Notes: a model not told the origin generated them from the sequence alone. Positions 1 through 9,475 are shown, counted from the stretch's first letter. The stretch is DNA of 64,000 nucleotides from Calothrix brevissima NIES-22 (GCF_002367995.1 NZ_AP018207.1:5197963-5261962); one strand, 5' to 3'. Numbers and translations are program-made.

Positions 1-208
1 TATTATATTTCTTCAGTGCTTTCTTTTTTAAAGTCTTACCGCGTCTGATAATATTACCGCCGTTTTCATGACAACCAGCACATTGAATATCAAAGATTTT
101 CGCCCCGTTGGTTATATCTGCGGCTGTTGCAGGTTGTGTCACCATACTTGTGAAAATTAGGCAAGTAATTAATATCAATTTGATGATTGAAAAAAATTGT
201 ATTTTCAT
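1..208 (-). CDS. cytochrome c6-like protein, 3' end outside window
   Basis: The visible 69 residues begin with a signal peptide of about 30 residues ending in ATAA, followed by DITNGAKIF and a haem-binding CAGCH motif at residues 43-47, then a GGNIIRRGKTLKKKAL segment typical of class I cytochromes of the c6 family. Such proteins are soluble electron carriers of the thylakoid lumen or periplasm. The methionine axial ligand lies beyond the window edge, so c6 cannot be separated from c6-like paralogues. ATG at 206-208. It lies 26 bp downstream of the small gene at 235-456 on the same strand, so the two may be co-transcribed. Confidence 0.8.
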   Translation of the reverse strand, partial: MKIQFFSIIKLILITCLIFTSMVTQPATAADITNGAKIFDIQCAGCHENGGNIIRRGKTLKKKALKKYN

Positions 209-234
209 ATAATCAAGTTAAATTTCTGCTGATT

Positions 235-456
235 TCAAGATTCAAAGTAGGCTGTAAATCCTGGGAATTTTTGACATTCTTCTGTAAAAGTTTCGGCATC
301 GCTGACATCGGCGATTTTATATACCATAATCCGTTGACCATCAGGCAGTTTTTTAGAGGTAATGCAATCGCCTGGATATTTATCAGCGAGTGCTTTAAAT
401 GCAGCACCATAGCTTTTCCAAGCATCGCCTGAACAATTGATGTTTACTTGCCACAT
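235..456 (-). CDS. small conserved-looking hypothetical protein (73 aa)
   Basis: A 73-residue protein beginning MWQVNINCSGDAWK at the ATG of 454-456; a TTG seven codons earlier is possible but weaker. It has three cysteines, at NCSG, DCIT and ECQK, no signal peptide and no membrane segment. I do not recognise a family. Its position just upstream of the cytochrome gene suggests shared transcription. The opposite strand is also open here, but that frame shows no protein-like signature. Confidence 0.55.
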   Translation of the reverse strand: MWQVNINCSGDAWKSYGAAFKALADKYPGDCITSKKLPDGQRIMVYKIADVSDAETFTEECQKFPGFTAYFES

Positions 457-734
457 AATAGATTTATTTACTATCAACAGATATTCATCATCTCATAAAA
501 GGGAAATTGCAATACATATTAATTCCTCTGGATATCTATTTAAAGTATCGATAAAAGACTAAGTACGGCAATTACGCCAAAAAGAAGAGTATTTTCTGGG
601 TAGTAGGCAGACTGATAAGTAATTTGGCAGTAATTTCTATCTAAAGGAAGTGTCTGGTGGAAAAGGGCTAGGTCATAATGACAATAGAGGATGATGTCTA
701 GAAAATTTTATTAGCTAAATACCCAGAATTGAAA

Positions 735-1532
735 ATGAGTAACAATATCAAAGAAAAAATTCAAACTGACCTACAACAAGCTAAAGCAACTGGACAATTG
801 AGAAGCGATCGCATTCGTGAAATTGTCAAAGCTGCTGTTTCTCAGGTAGCATCTGAATTTAAGGCAGGTTCTATCGAACTACGGACTATTGTTAAGGATG
901 CAGTTTCAGCTGTGATGGAAACTGCGCAAGAACGTGGTAGCGAAATCAAAGAAGAGGTGACAGCTTCCATTGAAGGTGTGTTAGAAGGAGTCAATAGCCA
1001 ACGCCACGAAAATATTGCGAAAACGCAAACAGAAATTAAAAGATTACAGTCGCAATTAGATAGCGAAGAAGAACAACTGCAAAAAGATGTTGATGTAATT
1101 TTGGCAGAAATTGAAGAGACAGGAAAGGAAACTTCTACGAGTACAAAGAGTGTTCTTGATTCTGTAATTAACGGAATTAAAGATAGCGAAGAAGCAACTT
1201 TATTAAAGAAACGCTATGCACAATTGCAAGCACAACTGGCGATTGTACGCGCTAATTTAGCTGCGCGTTATGGCGGACGTTCTGAGGAAGTACAAAATTA
1301 TTTAGAAGACGCTAAACACTGGTATAATCAGGCGCGTCCCCAAGCAGAAAATATCGCAGCCCAAGTAGAACAAAAGCGATCGCAGCTGGATGATAAACTA
1401 GGAGAAGCGGGAAGTGCGATCGCAAAAAAAGAACGTCAGCTAAAACAGACTTTAAGAGAGGTACTTTTAGCTGCGGCTGATTTGTTTAAAGATAAAGATC
1501 ATTCCGATCAACCAAAACTTCCTCCCAGGTAA
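735..1532 (+). CDS. long helical coiled-coil protein (265 aa)
   Basis: Nearly the whole protein is predicted to be charged alpha helix, rich in E, K, Q and A, with long heptad-like stretches (for example EIKRLQSQLDSEEEQLQKD around residue 105) and a C-terminal helix ending KKERQLKQTLREVLLAAADLF. No catalytic motif is visible. Cyanobacterial proteins of this type are sometimes labelled apolipoprotein-like, or histidine kinase by mistake. ATG at 735 is preferred over the TTG two codons earlier. The gene contains HIP1 octamers, for example near 805. The role is unknown; a structural or stress function would be a guess. Confidence 0.75.
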   Translation: MSNNIKEKIQTDLQQAKATGQLRSDRIREIVKAAVSQVASEFKAGSIELRTIVKDAVSAVMETAQERGSEIKEEVTASIEGVLEGVNSQRHENIAKTQTEIKRLQSQLDSEEEQLQKDVDVILAEIEETGKETSTSTKSVLDSVINGIKDSEEATLLKKRYAQLQAQLAIVRANLAARYGGRSEEVQNYLEDAKHWYNQARPQAENIAAQVEQKRSQLDDKLGEAGSAIAKKERQLKQTLREVLLAAADLFKDKDHSDQPKLPPR

Positions 1533-1540
1533 TTTTTAAA

Positions 1541-1722
1541 GGCAAGAGGCAGGGGGCAGACGGCAGAAGGGATTATAATTTTCATGATGTAGGTAAGCTG
1601 TAACCTGAAAAAGTTATTTCGCCTTTCTCCTCATCTCCTTTTATTCCTTTCATACTCAAACATAGTGATAGTGATGAAAATCATTGTTTCATACTTCTGC
1701 CATCTGCCCTCTGCCCTCTGCC
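1541..1722. repeat. short tandem repeats (ggcaga / ctgccctctgccatc families)
   Basis: The intergenic DNA between two convergent genes holds GGCAGAxGG-type units at 1541-1568 and the complementary CTGCCATCTGCCCTC type at 1698-1722. The two arrays are in inverted orientation and could pair as a long hairpin. The second array runs up to the stop codon of the methyltransferase gene. Confidence 0.6.
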
Positions 1723-2391
1723 TTATTCACTCCAAATCCTTTCCGCCGTCCAATGGCGATGAGAATTTTGATAAATTTTGACATCTGATAACCCAGCTTG
1801 AGAAAATAACTCTGTCACTTCATCAAGAGTAAAAGCAGCATAGAGAGAATCGCGGAAGCATTTTGTCTGCATGGCGTTAAATTCTCCCCCAATACTGTTA
1901 ACTAGATCGTTAATTGTCCCTTCATCCGCCGGACGAAATAAATCTCTAATCAAAATTCCCCCACGAGGTTTTACCACTCGCTTAAGTTCTCGCAAGAATG
2001 GTAAAGGATCGGGTAAATGGTGAATTAAACTATTGGAAATTACCATATCAAATTGTGCATCTGGATATGGTAATTTTTTCGCATCGACTAATTCTAGATT
2101 AATTTGTGCTTGCAAACCAGCCTTTTGCACGTGTTGTGCAGCAATTTCCAACATAGTCGCCGCTAAATCAATTGCTGTTACCTGCCATTGTGGTTGCATT
2201 TGACAGATTAACACAGGAATTTGACCAGGGCCAGTACCCACATCTAAAATTTTAGCTCGTGCTTGGGGACAGAGTGCGATCGCTTCTTTCGCAAAAGCTG
2301 TATTTACCTCAGAAAAATCCATCGCGTCATAAGCAACAGATTCTTCTATTGAGTCCATTACTTCTGGTTCTAATACTCTGTTAATACTCAT
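1723..2391 (-). CDS. class I SAM-dependent methyltransferase
   Basis: A 222-residue protein with the SAM-binding motif I LDVGTGPGQ at about residues 49-57, an acidic residue at the end of strand 2 (TAIDLA), motif DAKKLPYPDAQFDMV and a post-motif NSLIHHLPDP. This is the UbiE/Methyltransf_11 fold. The substrate cannot be read from the sequence. ATG at 2389-2391. The gene is monocistronic, with repeat-rich DNA on both sides. The family call is secure, the substrate open. Confidence 0.85.
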   Translation of the reverse strand: MSINRVLEPEVMDSIEESVAYDAMDFSEVNTAFAKEAIALCPQARAKILDVGTGPGQIPVLICQMQPQWQVTAIDLAATMLEIAAQHVQKAGLQAQINLELVDAKKLPYPDAQFDMVISNSLIHHLPDPLPFLRELKRVVKPRGGILIRDLFRPADEGTINDLVNSIGGEFNAMQTKCFRDSLYAAFTLDEVTELFSQAGLSDVKIYQNSHRHWTAERIWSE

Positions 2392-2866
2392 AATTCGTTA
2401 TTTGGGCATTGGGCATTGGGCATTGGGCATTGGAACTTTTTCACCATACCCATAACCAATTTCTAAAAATTTTATAACGTTGTGATGCACTGAAATCGCC
2501 TCATTGTTTGTTAAATTTTCCATCAACTATTAAACTATTACCAAAAACAACTGACACAGTACCATAAAAATTGGTAATGGGAAAGATGAAATACACCAAA
2601 AACCCATTACCAATATTTTGTTTGATTTTGTATTCAACCCAGCTTCATTTGCAAACTAGTAAATAGACCTCTTGCAAAAGTTTTAACTTTCGCGTTCTTA
2701 TTTGCGTCTTTGCGTCTACCCTTCTCCTTCGGAGACGCTAACGCGAACGGGAACGACTTCGTCGAATGCGTGAGATTTTCAAACGAATACTCAACAACGC
2801 CAAAATATTTATGCAAGAAGTCTAATCAAGAGAAAATCTCTTCCCCTAATCCCTAGTCCCTAACCC
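2392..2866. repeat. repeat-rich intergenic region
   Basis: The stretch holds four GGGCATT heptamers at 2404-2433. At about 2718-2790 there is a cluster of small palindromes (CTCCTTCGGAG, CGCTAACGCG, ACTTCGTCGAA) related to those inside the MITE cores at 39094-39162 and 50162-50230. A CCCTAGTCCCTAACCCCTAG array at 2850-2870 reaches the stop codon of the next gene. A 60-codon frame on the minus strand crosses the palindromes and is unlikely to be a gene. Confidence 0.6.
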
Positions 2867-3049
2867 CTAGTATTGTCTATTAAATTGTTCGTCATGCTTG
2901 GCGATAACCCAAACAGCATGGATACTACCGGGAAGCCAACCTAATATTGTGAGTAAAATGTTGATAAATAAAGTAGGGCCAACACCAACTTCGAGAAATA
3001 CTCCAACTGGAGGTATCAACAGACCGAGAAGTAAGCGAGTTAATTTCAT
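2867..3049 (-). CDS. YqaE/Pmp3 family small membrane protein
   Basis: A 60-residue protein with two hydrophobic segments (LLLGLLIPPVGVFLEVGVG and LFINILLTILGWLPGSIHAVWVI), the classic Pmp3/YqaE pattern including the PPVGV turn and the GWLPGxxHA signature. Family members are small plasma-membrane proteins, often stress-induced in cyanobacteria and plants and linked to membrane potential. ATG at 3047-3049. The length matches the family. Confidence 0.9.
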   Translation of the reverse strand: MKLTRLLLGLLIPPVGVFLEVGVGPTLFINILLTILGWLPGSIHAVWVIAKHDEQFNRQY

Positions 3050-3171
3050 GGTTTTGATTCTAATGTTTGCTTAGTTTACTTACATTTGTATGACTGTCAT
3101 CGAATTATTAAATCTAGCGCAGGCATTAATTCGATGACTAATATCTAGCACAGAGATAGCTTAAATCATAT

Positions 3172-3570
3172 TTAGTTGGAGGGTAATTGAGTCTTGTCAT
3201 TCACATTTCCACTGCCTAATGCTAAATTCTTTTCAGCGAAGTAATTGTTAATGAAGGTGTTAGCAAAAGACAGAATTACTGGCCCCAGAATAAAAGCAAT
3301 AATTCCGTGGGCAGAAAAACCGGGAACTAATGCAGCAGCTATGGCAAAACAAATACCATTAACTACTAGAGAAAATGCACCAAAGCTTAAGAAATTAAGT
3401 GGTAAAGATAAAGTAGAAAGAACAGGCTTGACCGTACCATTAACTAAGCCAATTACTAACGCTGCAATTATGGCTGCGGGGAAATTAGCAATATTAACGC
3501 CGGGAACCACTAAATCAACTATTAGTAAGCTTAAGGCTGTAGCTATTGCTGTTAACACTGGACTTAGCAT
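3172..3570 (-). CDS. phage holin family (superfamily IV, YvlD-like) membrane protein
   Basis: A 132-residue protein with four hydrophobic helices and the typical pattern NGTVKPVLSTLSLPLNFLSFGAFSLVVN. It belongs to the Phage_holin_4_2 family (YvlD type), a common bacterial chromosomal membrane protein despite its name, with no lysis genes nearby. ATG at 3568-3570, preceded by GAGGT. Function is unknown. Confidence 0.85.
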   Translation of the reverse strand: MLSPVLTAIATALSLLIVDLVVPGVNIANFPAAIIAALVIGLVNGTVKPVLSTLSLPLNFLSFGAFSLVVNGICFAIAAALVPGFSAHGIIAFILGPVILSFANTFINNYFAEKNLALGSGNVNDKTQLPSN

Positions 3571-3917
3571 TATTTTTACCTCACAAACAGATTATTGATA
3601 ATGTGAACTTACTTTCACTATCTTGAATTAAATAATCTGTCTGAACATCAATATGAGGGTAGATTGTTGTTCTACCATTTGGCTGAAATATGCGGTTTTA
3701 ATTTTACTATTTGATGATTTTCTGCTAAAATGCATTTTTATAAGGGAAAATGTGAGCGCATAGATTTATAAAGAAAATATTAAAAATATAATAATGAGCG
3801 ACTATCTGGACAATTTAGTTTATATATCAATACGCTTCAGTTAAGGATAATTATAGATTCGGTTTCGTTCTTCAATCCAACCTACGCAGGTTATAGGGCG
3901 GAGACTGTCAAAACAAG
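3571..3917. other. gene-free AT-rich stretch
   Basis: About 350 bp with no convincing reading frame. Near 3862-3890 there is a degenerate copy of the GGTTTCGTTCxTCAAxCCAACCTAC repeat that occurs more fully at 9619-9648 and 44348-44376. It must contain the promoter of the holin-like gene, but no clear box is visible. Confidence 0.4.
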
Positions 3918-4241
3918 TTATTGCTTATAATAAAGCGAAGACTTATATAAAACCTGTTCTTGATGAGTTTCTAAAGTGCAATCCGAACGAGGATAAGTCA
4001 CACAAGTAACAACATAGCCAGCTGCTATTTCTTGGGGACGGAGAAATTTCTGTTCGCTTTGATCCACTTCACCACTGATAAGTTTAGCCACACAAGCAGA
4101 ACATTCGCCTTGTTTACACCCAGAGGGTAGGCGAATACCATTGTCTTCGGCAATATCAAGAATATATTGATCGTCTGGTACTTGAATAGTACGATCTAAA
4201 CCTATTGTTTGATTAATCAGTCGAACTTGATAAACTCCCAT
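3918..4241 (-). CDS. [2Fe-2S] plant-type ferredoxin
   Basis: A 107-residue ferredoxin with the cluster ligands Cys42, Cys47, Cys50 (CKQGECSAC) and Cys80 (VVTCVTYP). The fold is that of photosynthetic-type ferredoxins, but the C-terminus is about ten residues longer (ending KSSLYYKQ) and the core differs from the main PetF, so it is probably one of the alternative low-abundance ferredoxins. It carries electrons in the cytoplasm; its partner is unknown. ATG at 4239-4241; no neighbouring redox enzyme identifies its client. Confidence 0.88.
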   Translation of the reverse strand: MGVYQVRLINQTIGLDRTIQVPDDQYILDIAEDNGIRLPSGCKQGECSACVAKLISGEVDQSEQKFLRPQEIAAGYVVTCVTYPRSDCTLETHQEQVLYKSSLYYKQ

Positions 4242-4370
4242 TGGCGATGTCGTCGGATTTTCCCCATTACAAAACTTAATTAATTCCTCGCTTATTCTCT
4301 GTGTACCTTAGCGAATCTTGGCGTTAAAAATTCCCGCCTCAATCAACCACGATATTATGCAAAACTGTAC

Positions 4371-4703
4371 TTAGGACATATTTTTGAGATTAGTCCAGCC
4401 AATCGCGATGACAATCAGAGGAATCAGAAGCGCTAAAGGATTCCATACGCCTTTGGTTATGAGTACAATTTGGCTCATCATTGTCAATCCAATATAGGCA
4501 TAAACACCCCACTTCTTCATCAGCCACATACCGACGAAAGATATCAAACCACCGACTGATGCTAAGGCTAAAAACGGAGGATACCAAGCACCAATTCCAG
4601 CTGCTACCGGCGAGAAAATCAGTAGAAAAGAAGGAATTAAGCCAATAAAGCCAATAATGCAAATTACGGTTATCGCCACAGGTCGAGAGTTGGCTGTAGT
4701 CAT
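4371..4703 (-). CDS. hypothetical membrane protein (110 aa)
   Basis: The protein starts MTTANSRPVAITVICIIGF at the ATG of 4701-4703 (a TTG two codons upstream is less likely). Four hydrophobic segments fill it, with the charged pair WLMKKWG in the middle loop. I do not recognise a named family beyond small multi-pass membrane proteins. The gene lies between the ferredoxin and tex genes, all on the same strand, but with gaps too long to argue for an operon. Confidence 0.65.
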   Translation of the reverse strand: MTTANSRPVAITVICIIGFIGLIPSFLLIFSPVAAGIGAWYPPFLALASVGGLISFVGMWLMKKWGVYAYIGLTMMSQIVLITKGVWNPLALLIPLIVIAIGWTNLKNMS

Positions 4704-4792
4704 AATCAAAACTCTTGTAAAATCTGAATTTTTACAGCTTAACTCTATCTTTAGCTACATTTTCTCATTGCTCATAATAATTTAAGGCTTTG

Positions 4793-6955
4793 TTAACGCT
4801 TCATCCCTGCTTTCATCGATAAACTAATCCGCTTTAATTTCTCATTCACTTCTAATACCCTGACTTTGACAACTTGTCCGACTTTGACAATCTTTTTCGG
4901 ATCGTCAACAAATCTATCAGCTAATTGGGAAATATGCACCAACCCATCCTGATGTACGCCGATATCGACAAACGCACCAAAGTTGGCGACATTAGTAACG
5001 ATACCTTCCAATTCCATCCCCACTTCTAAATCTTTGATTTCGGTAATTCCTGCTTTGAAGGTGGCATACTTAAACTCAGCCCGAGGATCTCTACCGGGTT
5101 TTTCTAGTTCCTTGAGGATGTCGCGCAGTGTCGGTTCCCCTACGGTATCGGTGACGTATTTCTTCAGGTTAGCTTTTGGCAATTTAGCGGCGATTTGGGT
5201 GACCTGATTTAATGGTACGCTGAGGTCAGATGCGATCGCCTGGACTACAGCATAACTCTCAGGATGGACGGCTGTATTATCCAAAGGATTCTCACCGTTA
5301 CGAATTCGTAAAAATCCGGCTGCTTGTTCAAAGGCTTTCGGACCTAGTTTTGGTACCTTTAATAATTGACGACGATTTTTAAACGCTCCATTCTCGTTGC
5401 GATAGGTAACTATATTATTGGCGACTGCTGGGGTAATTCCCGAAACAAAAGTTAAAAGTTCTTTAGAAGCTGTATTTAAATCCACACCCACATAGTTAAC
5501 GCAGCTTTCTACTGTTTCATCCAATTTTTTCTTCAGCAATTTTTGGTCAACATCATGTTGATATTGTCCCACGCCAATAGATTTTGGATCGATTTTCACT
5601 AATTCCGCCAAAGGATCTTGTAACCGCCGACCAATACTAATCGCACCGCGCACGGTAATATCTAAATCGGGGAATTCTTCTAAGGCGACTTTGCTAGCAG
5701 AATATATCGATGCACCCGATTCATTTACCATAACTTTAATCGGTTTGCGTTCCATTGTTTGCAGTACTTGAGTGACAAATTCATCAGTTTCGCGGGAAGC
5801 TGTACCGTTACCAATGGCGATTAATTCGATTTTGTATTTTTCCAGTAAATTCTTGATAGTTTGCGCCGCTTTTGTGCGTTGTTCGGCTGCTTGATGGGGA
5901 AACACAGCTTGGTATTCTAAAAACTTCCCAGTTTGATCTAATACTGCTACTTTACACCCAGTTCTAAAACCTGGATCGATGGCTAAAGTAGGTTTCATTC
6001 CTGCTGGTGCAGATAATAGCAATTCTCGTAAATTGGTTTCAAAGGTTTTGATCGATTCAATATCAGCATAGGTTTTCTTTTCGGCGATAACTTCCCCCAT
6101 TAAAGATGCTTTCATTAAGCGGTTAAATGCATCTTTAATTGTCGCTTGATAAAAATCGCGAATGGCGCGCACTTTAGTTTTAATTTCTTTTGCTTCCAAA
6201 TAACCAAGTACGACATCTTCATCAAAAGAAATTTCAAAACTTAAGATTCCTTCCGCTTCACCGCGACACAATGCCAAAATATTATGAGGTGCAATATTTA
6301 CTACCTTAGCTTGGTAATTGCGGTACATTTCAAATTTTGTTGTTCCTTCGGGATGTTCATCTTTAATCCAAGAGATAAACACACCCGATTCTAACAGATA
6401 ATCGCGGATATATGCTCTAGAATCCGCTTTTTCAGCTATTTCCTCTGCCAAAATATCCGCCGCGCCTTTCAACGCTTCTTCCGCAGATTTTACCCCTAGA
6501 GTTTCGGAAATATATTTCGCTGCTTCTGTTTCTAAAGAACCAGATACAGGATTTTTCACATTCAGGGATTTAATAAACTCCGCCAATGGTTCTAAATTTT
6601 TCTCTCTGGCGATAGTGGCGCGAGTGCGACGCTTTGGTCGATAAGGTAAGTATAAATCCTCAAGTTCAGTTTTTTGTAAACAGGATGTAATTTGGGCTTT
6701 TAATTCATCAGTCAGCTTACCTTGATTGGCGATCGCATTTAAAATTACCCCCTTTCTTTCTTCCAGTTCAGTTAAGTATGTATACCTATCGGATAAGTCC
6801 CGCAATTGAACTTCATCCATCTCGCCGGTGCGCTCTTTGCGGTAACGTGCAATAAAAGGAATTGTTGCACCTTCTGCTAAAAGTTCCAGCGCATTTTGCA
6901 CCTGATAAGGTTTAAGCTCTAATTCAGTTGCCAGTAATTGAGGAATGTTCAGCAT
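4793..6955 (-). CDS. tex: Tex family RNA-binding protein with S1 domain
   Basis: A 720-residue protein with the full Tex architecture: N-terminal helical region (LELKPYQVQNALELLAEG, then FIARYRKERTGEMDE), a YqgF/RuvC-like domain (LAIDPGFRTGCKVAVLD), helix-hairpin-helix repeats (TFVSGITPAVANNIVTYR) and a C-terminal S1 domain (EGIVTNVANFGAFVDIGVHQDGLVHIS). Tex is a cytoplasmic nucleic-acid-binding factor tied to transcription and RNA turnover. The ATG at 6953-6955 gives the usual N-terminus MLNIPQLLATELELK; an in-frame TTG 21 codons upstream would add an atypical leader and was not used. Confidence 0.93.
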   Translation of the reverse strand: MLNIPQLLATELELKPYQVQNALELLAEGATIPFIARYRKERTGEMDEVQLRDLSDRYTYLTELEERKGVILNAIANQGKLTDELKAQITSCLQKTELEDLYLPYRPKRRTRATIAREKNLEPLAEFIKSLNVKNPVSGSLETEAAKYISETLGVKSAEEALKGAADILAEEIAEKADSRAYIRDYLLESGVFISWIKDEHPEGTTKFEMYRNYQAKVVNIAPHNILALCRGEAEGILSFEISFDEDVVLGYLEAKEIKTKVRAIRDFYQATIKDAFNRLMKASLMGEVIAEKKTYADIESIKTFETNLRELLLSAPAGMKPTLAIDPGFRTGCKVAVLDQTGKFLEYQAVFPHQAAEQRTKAAQTIKNLLEKYKIELIAIGNGTASRETDEFVTQVLQTMERKPIKVMVNESGASIYSASKVALEEFPDLDITVRGAISIGRRLQDPLAELVKIDPKSIGVGQYQHDVDQKLLKKKLDETVESCVNYVGVDLNTASKELLTFVSGITPAVANNIVTYRNENGAFKNRRQLLKVPKLGPKAFEQAAGFLRIRNGENPLDNTAVHPESYAVVQAIASDLSVPLNQVTQIAAKLPKANLKKYVTDTVGEPTLRDILKELEKPGRDPRAEFKYATFKAGITEIKDLEVGMELEGIVTNVANFGAFVDIGVHQDGLVHISQLADRFVDDPKKIVKVGQVVKVRVLEVNEKLKRISLSMKAGMKR

Positions 6956-7196
6956 TTGGTGTCTAAGTAGAAAACGCTTGTTCTGTAGGTAATATGCTAG
7001 ATCGTTCTTCCCATCCAAGCATATAGTGTTAAGCTAATTTATCAGATGATTATCGAATCTTGATTTTCTACACCGTTATTTTACACAGCCAGTTGTTTCT
7101 CAAAGCTGGGGCGATGTAAAATTAACCACAATGCCAAAATCTCTTTTTATCTGTTTATATCTAACGTTGTGCTTTTGATTTTAGAGGTTAGTAGAA

Positions 7197-7445
7197 ATGG
7201 CTTTGTTTTTCTTAGTTCCACTGTGTACTGCCTTATTAACCGGCTATTTCGTCAAGCAGTCTCACGATGAAATTGCTTATATAGCTGGTGTATTTGGCTT
7301 TATTTGCTTCATTTTGAGCTTGGTTTTAGCACCTTGGCAAGTTCAGCTTTTGATGTTAGTTGTTGTCCTTGTCACTACTAATCGGCTATTGTCCAAAAAT
7401 GAATACAATTTGCCCAATAATACAGATAAACAATCCCGGCAATGA
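7197..7445 (+). CDS. small membrane protein (82 aa), hypothetical
   Basis: ATG at 7197 preceded by AGAGG. Three hydrophobic segments (LVPLCTALLTGYFV, IAGVFGFICFILSLVLA, VQLLMLVVVLVTT) are followed by a hydrophilic tail NKQSRQ-like end. No family is recognised; it looks like a cyanobacterial integral membrane protein of unknown role. It stands alone between tex and the caspase gene. Confidence 0.6.
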   Translation: MALFFLVPLCTALLTGYFVKQSHDEIAYIAGVFGFICFILSLVLAPWQVQLLMLVVVLVTTNRLLSKNEYNLPNNTDKQSRQ

Positions 7446-7996
7446 TACTACCTCCGGTTAAATAGTAAAGTTTGACGGTAACAAAAATTGAATTAAGTTA
7501 ACTTTATTCCCGTTCTTGAGAAAATACGAGTATTATTTTTCCTAATTTACATTACCGCTACGTAGATTGGTAATTTCCTCATAGTTCCCTAAAAATCCTC
7601 AGGTTCGTTAATTGAAGCTCATCTCCATTTACAGCTAAATTATCAGAATTTTGCGTCAATCCCCCATTTATCAAGGCTATGCACATACAAAACAATATCT
7701 ATGCAGTTTGTGTATGTGCAAAATTAACCCTAAGTATTATTTCCCTGTTAGTTATCGCCAATCAAGAATTGAATTTTACACGCCTAATTATCAGTTTTTA
7801 GTCCGGAAACCTGGAAATTATAGCCGTAGAAAGAGTTGTTTGTCTCATATATGTAACAGGAAATACAAAGTATTCCGATTCTCAACCTTAAGATTTGTAA
7901 TTACTGGTTAAGGTGGAATTACTTTCAGGAGAATTCCTGAGATGACTGAGTTAGGATGGGCAAACTCTACTTGCACTGGCAATAATCTAAACTGAG
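7446..7996. other. long intergenic region with one inverted repeat
   Basis: About 550 bp. A perfect 10-bp inverted repeat TGCACATACA / TGTATGTGCA occupies 7680-7689 and 7711-7720 and could form a hairpin. An 86-codon frame starting with TTG at 7651 runs through it and has no recognisable features, so I do not call a gene. The promoter of the caspase-GUN4 gene must lie at the right end. Confidence 0.4.
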
Positions 7997-9475
7997 ATGG
8001 TTAAAAACTGGGCGTTAGTTATTGGTATTAATGATTATAACTTCTTGCAACCGCTTAAATATGCCCGGCGGGATGCAAAGTTGATGCAGAATTGGCTTCA
8101 CAATGAAATAGGTTGCGAGGGAGTTTTTTTATTTACGGATGACTCACCTCATCCCCATCGCCCTAATTTATTACAATTTATCCAAAAGTTATTTGCGCAT
8201 CCCTTTTTAGAACCAGAAGATAACTTCTGGTTTTTCTTTAGCGGTCATGGGATGATACATGGTCAACAGGATTACCTCATGCTTGCTGATGGTCATCCAG
8301 ATGATATTACAAATACAGGCATCTCTCTACAATATCTGACAGAATGCTTCCGCAATTCTGGCTGTGAAAATATTGTGATGATGTTAGATGCTTGTCGGCA
8401 GCAGCAACCCAATCATGGCGGATTTGGAAAACAAACACAACAGCTAGCCGATAAATCCGGAATCATCAGTATTTTATCTTGTCGTCCCGATGAAACATCG
8501 GCAGAAATTGATACAATTCAACAAGGTGTATTTACTCAGGCAATCTTAGAAGGATTAGGCATTCAGGGACAATGCGCCACTGTAAAACGTTTGCAGCAAT
8601 ACCTCAATTTCCGCGTGCCAGAACTATTGACACATTATAAGTATCCCCTGCAAACGCCTCAAATTAATAGTCAAGCTGCGCGATCGCCAAAGATTATTGT
8701 CAATAAGTATGCTAATTTAGCGGAAATTGCTGCTCAAAATCTGAATTTCTCTTCTACAGAAGCAACTCATAGCCAGGAACTAGCCAAATTAGAGCAACTG
8801 TGGATACGCACCAATAAGTTAGAGAATGGTGCCAATCATCATAATTCAAATAGCATTGTTAGCATAGCTGAATATTTGGCAGGTAGCGATACACAAGCTT
8901 CTATTTATGATTCCCCTGTAAATATCCTGGCACAACCCCAACATCAGTCAACTGTCACCATCACGGAAGCACCTAGCGATTACCTCAGTTCCGAATCCAA
9001 AGTCAACTACCAGCAATTATCCGCATTACTAGCTGCTGGTGATTGGAAAGCCGCAGAACGAGAAACTGTCACCCTGATGCTAAAAATAGCTCGCAGAGAA
9101 ACAGCCGGTTGGTTAGATATTGCCGCGATTAACAAATTTCCCTATACTGACCTTTTGATTATCGACCAGTTGTGGGTGAAATATAGCCAAGGACGCTTTG
9201 GATTTAGCGTGCAAAAGCGTATTTGGGAAAGTATGTGCGCTGAAGCTGATGGTGATTATCAAACATGGACTCAATTTGGCGATCGCATCGGCTGGCGCGT
9301 TAATCATCAATGGCGATTTTACTCCGACCTCAATTTTACAGCTAATGCACCAGAAGGACATTTCCCCGCCGCCGCTACTGTAGATTTACTCCACGTGCAT
9401 CAAGGTTGGGTAGTCGGTGTATTTGGTTGCCTGGTAGGATTCTCCGCTCTTACCGCCAGATTATCCCATTATTAA
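7997..9475 (+). CDS. orthocaspase-type protease fused to a GUN4 domain
   Basis: The N-terminal 230 residues form a caspase-hemoglobinase fold (peptidase C14): WALVIGINDY at the start, catalytic His84 in FSGHGM and catalytic Cys133 in MMLDACRQQ. A poorly conserved linker of about 100 residues follows. From about residue 335 to the end lies a GUN4 domain (QLSALLAAGDWKAAERET, then WLDIAAINKFPYTDLLIIDQLW and FGFSVQKRIW). GUN4 binds protoporphyrin and Mg-protoporphyrin and activates Mg-chelatase; as a fusion it probably serves as a sensor or targeting module. Both catalytic residues are present, so protease activity is plausible (basic-residue specificity is known for the family). ATG at 7997. Confidence 0.88.
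   Translation: MVKNWALVIGINDYNFLQPLKYARRDAKLMQNWLHNEIGCEGVFLFTDDSPHPHRPNLLQFIQKLFAHPFLEPEDNFWFFFSGHGMIHGQQDYLMLADGHPDDITNTGISLQYLTECFRNSGCENIVMMLDACRQQQPNHGGFGKQTQQLADKSGIISILSCRPDETSAEIDTIQQGVFTQAILEGLGIQGQCATVKRLQQYLNFRVPELLTHYKYPLQTPQINSQAARSPKIIVNKYANLAEIAAQNLNFSSTEATHSQELAKLEQLWIRTNKLENGANHHNSNSIVSIAEYLAGSDTQASIYDSPVNILAQPQHQSTVTITEAPSDYLSSESKVNYQQLSALLAAGDWKAAERETVTLMLKIARRETAGWLDIAAINKFPYTDLLIIDQLWVKYSQGRFGFSVQKRIWESMCAEADGDYQTWTQFGDRIGWRVNHQWRFYSDLNFTANAPEGHFPAAATVDLLHVHQGWVVGVFGCLVGFSALTARLSHY

Noticed and set aside
2634-2816. 60-codon frame on the minus strand
   Set aside because: It lies across a cluster of REP-like palindromes (FALASPKEKGRRKDANKN is the translation of repeat DNA).
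3172-3570. Prophage holin
   Set aside because: The family name refers to phage holin, but this is the common chromosomal YvlD-like type, and no phage genes are nearby.
7651-7911. 86-codon frame on the plus strand
   Set aside because: TTG start, no ribosome binding site, crosses a 10-bp inverted repeat, and composition (many Tyr, Cys, Arg, Lys) is not protein-like.
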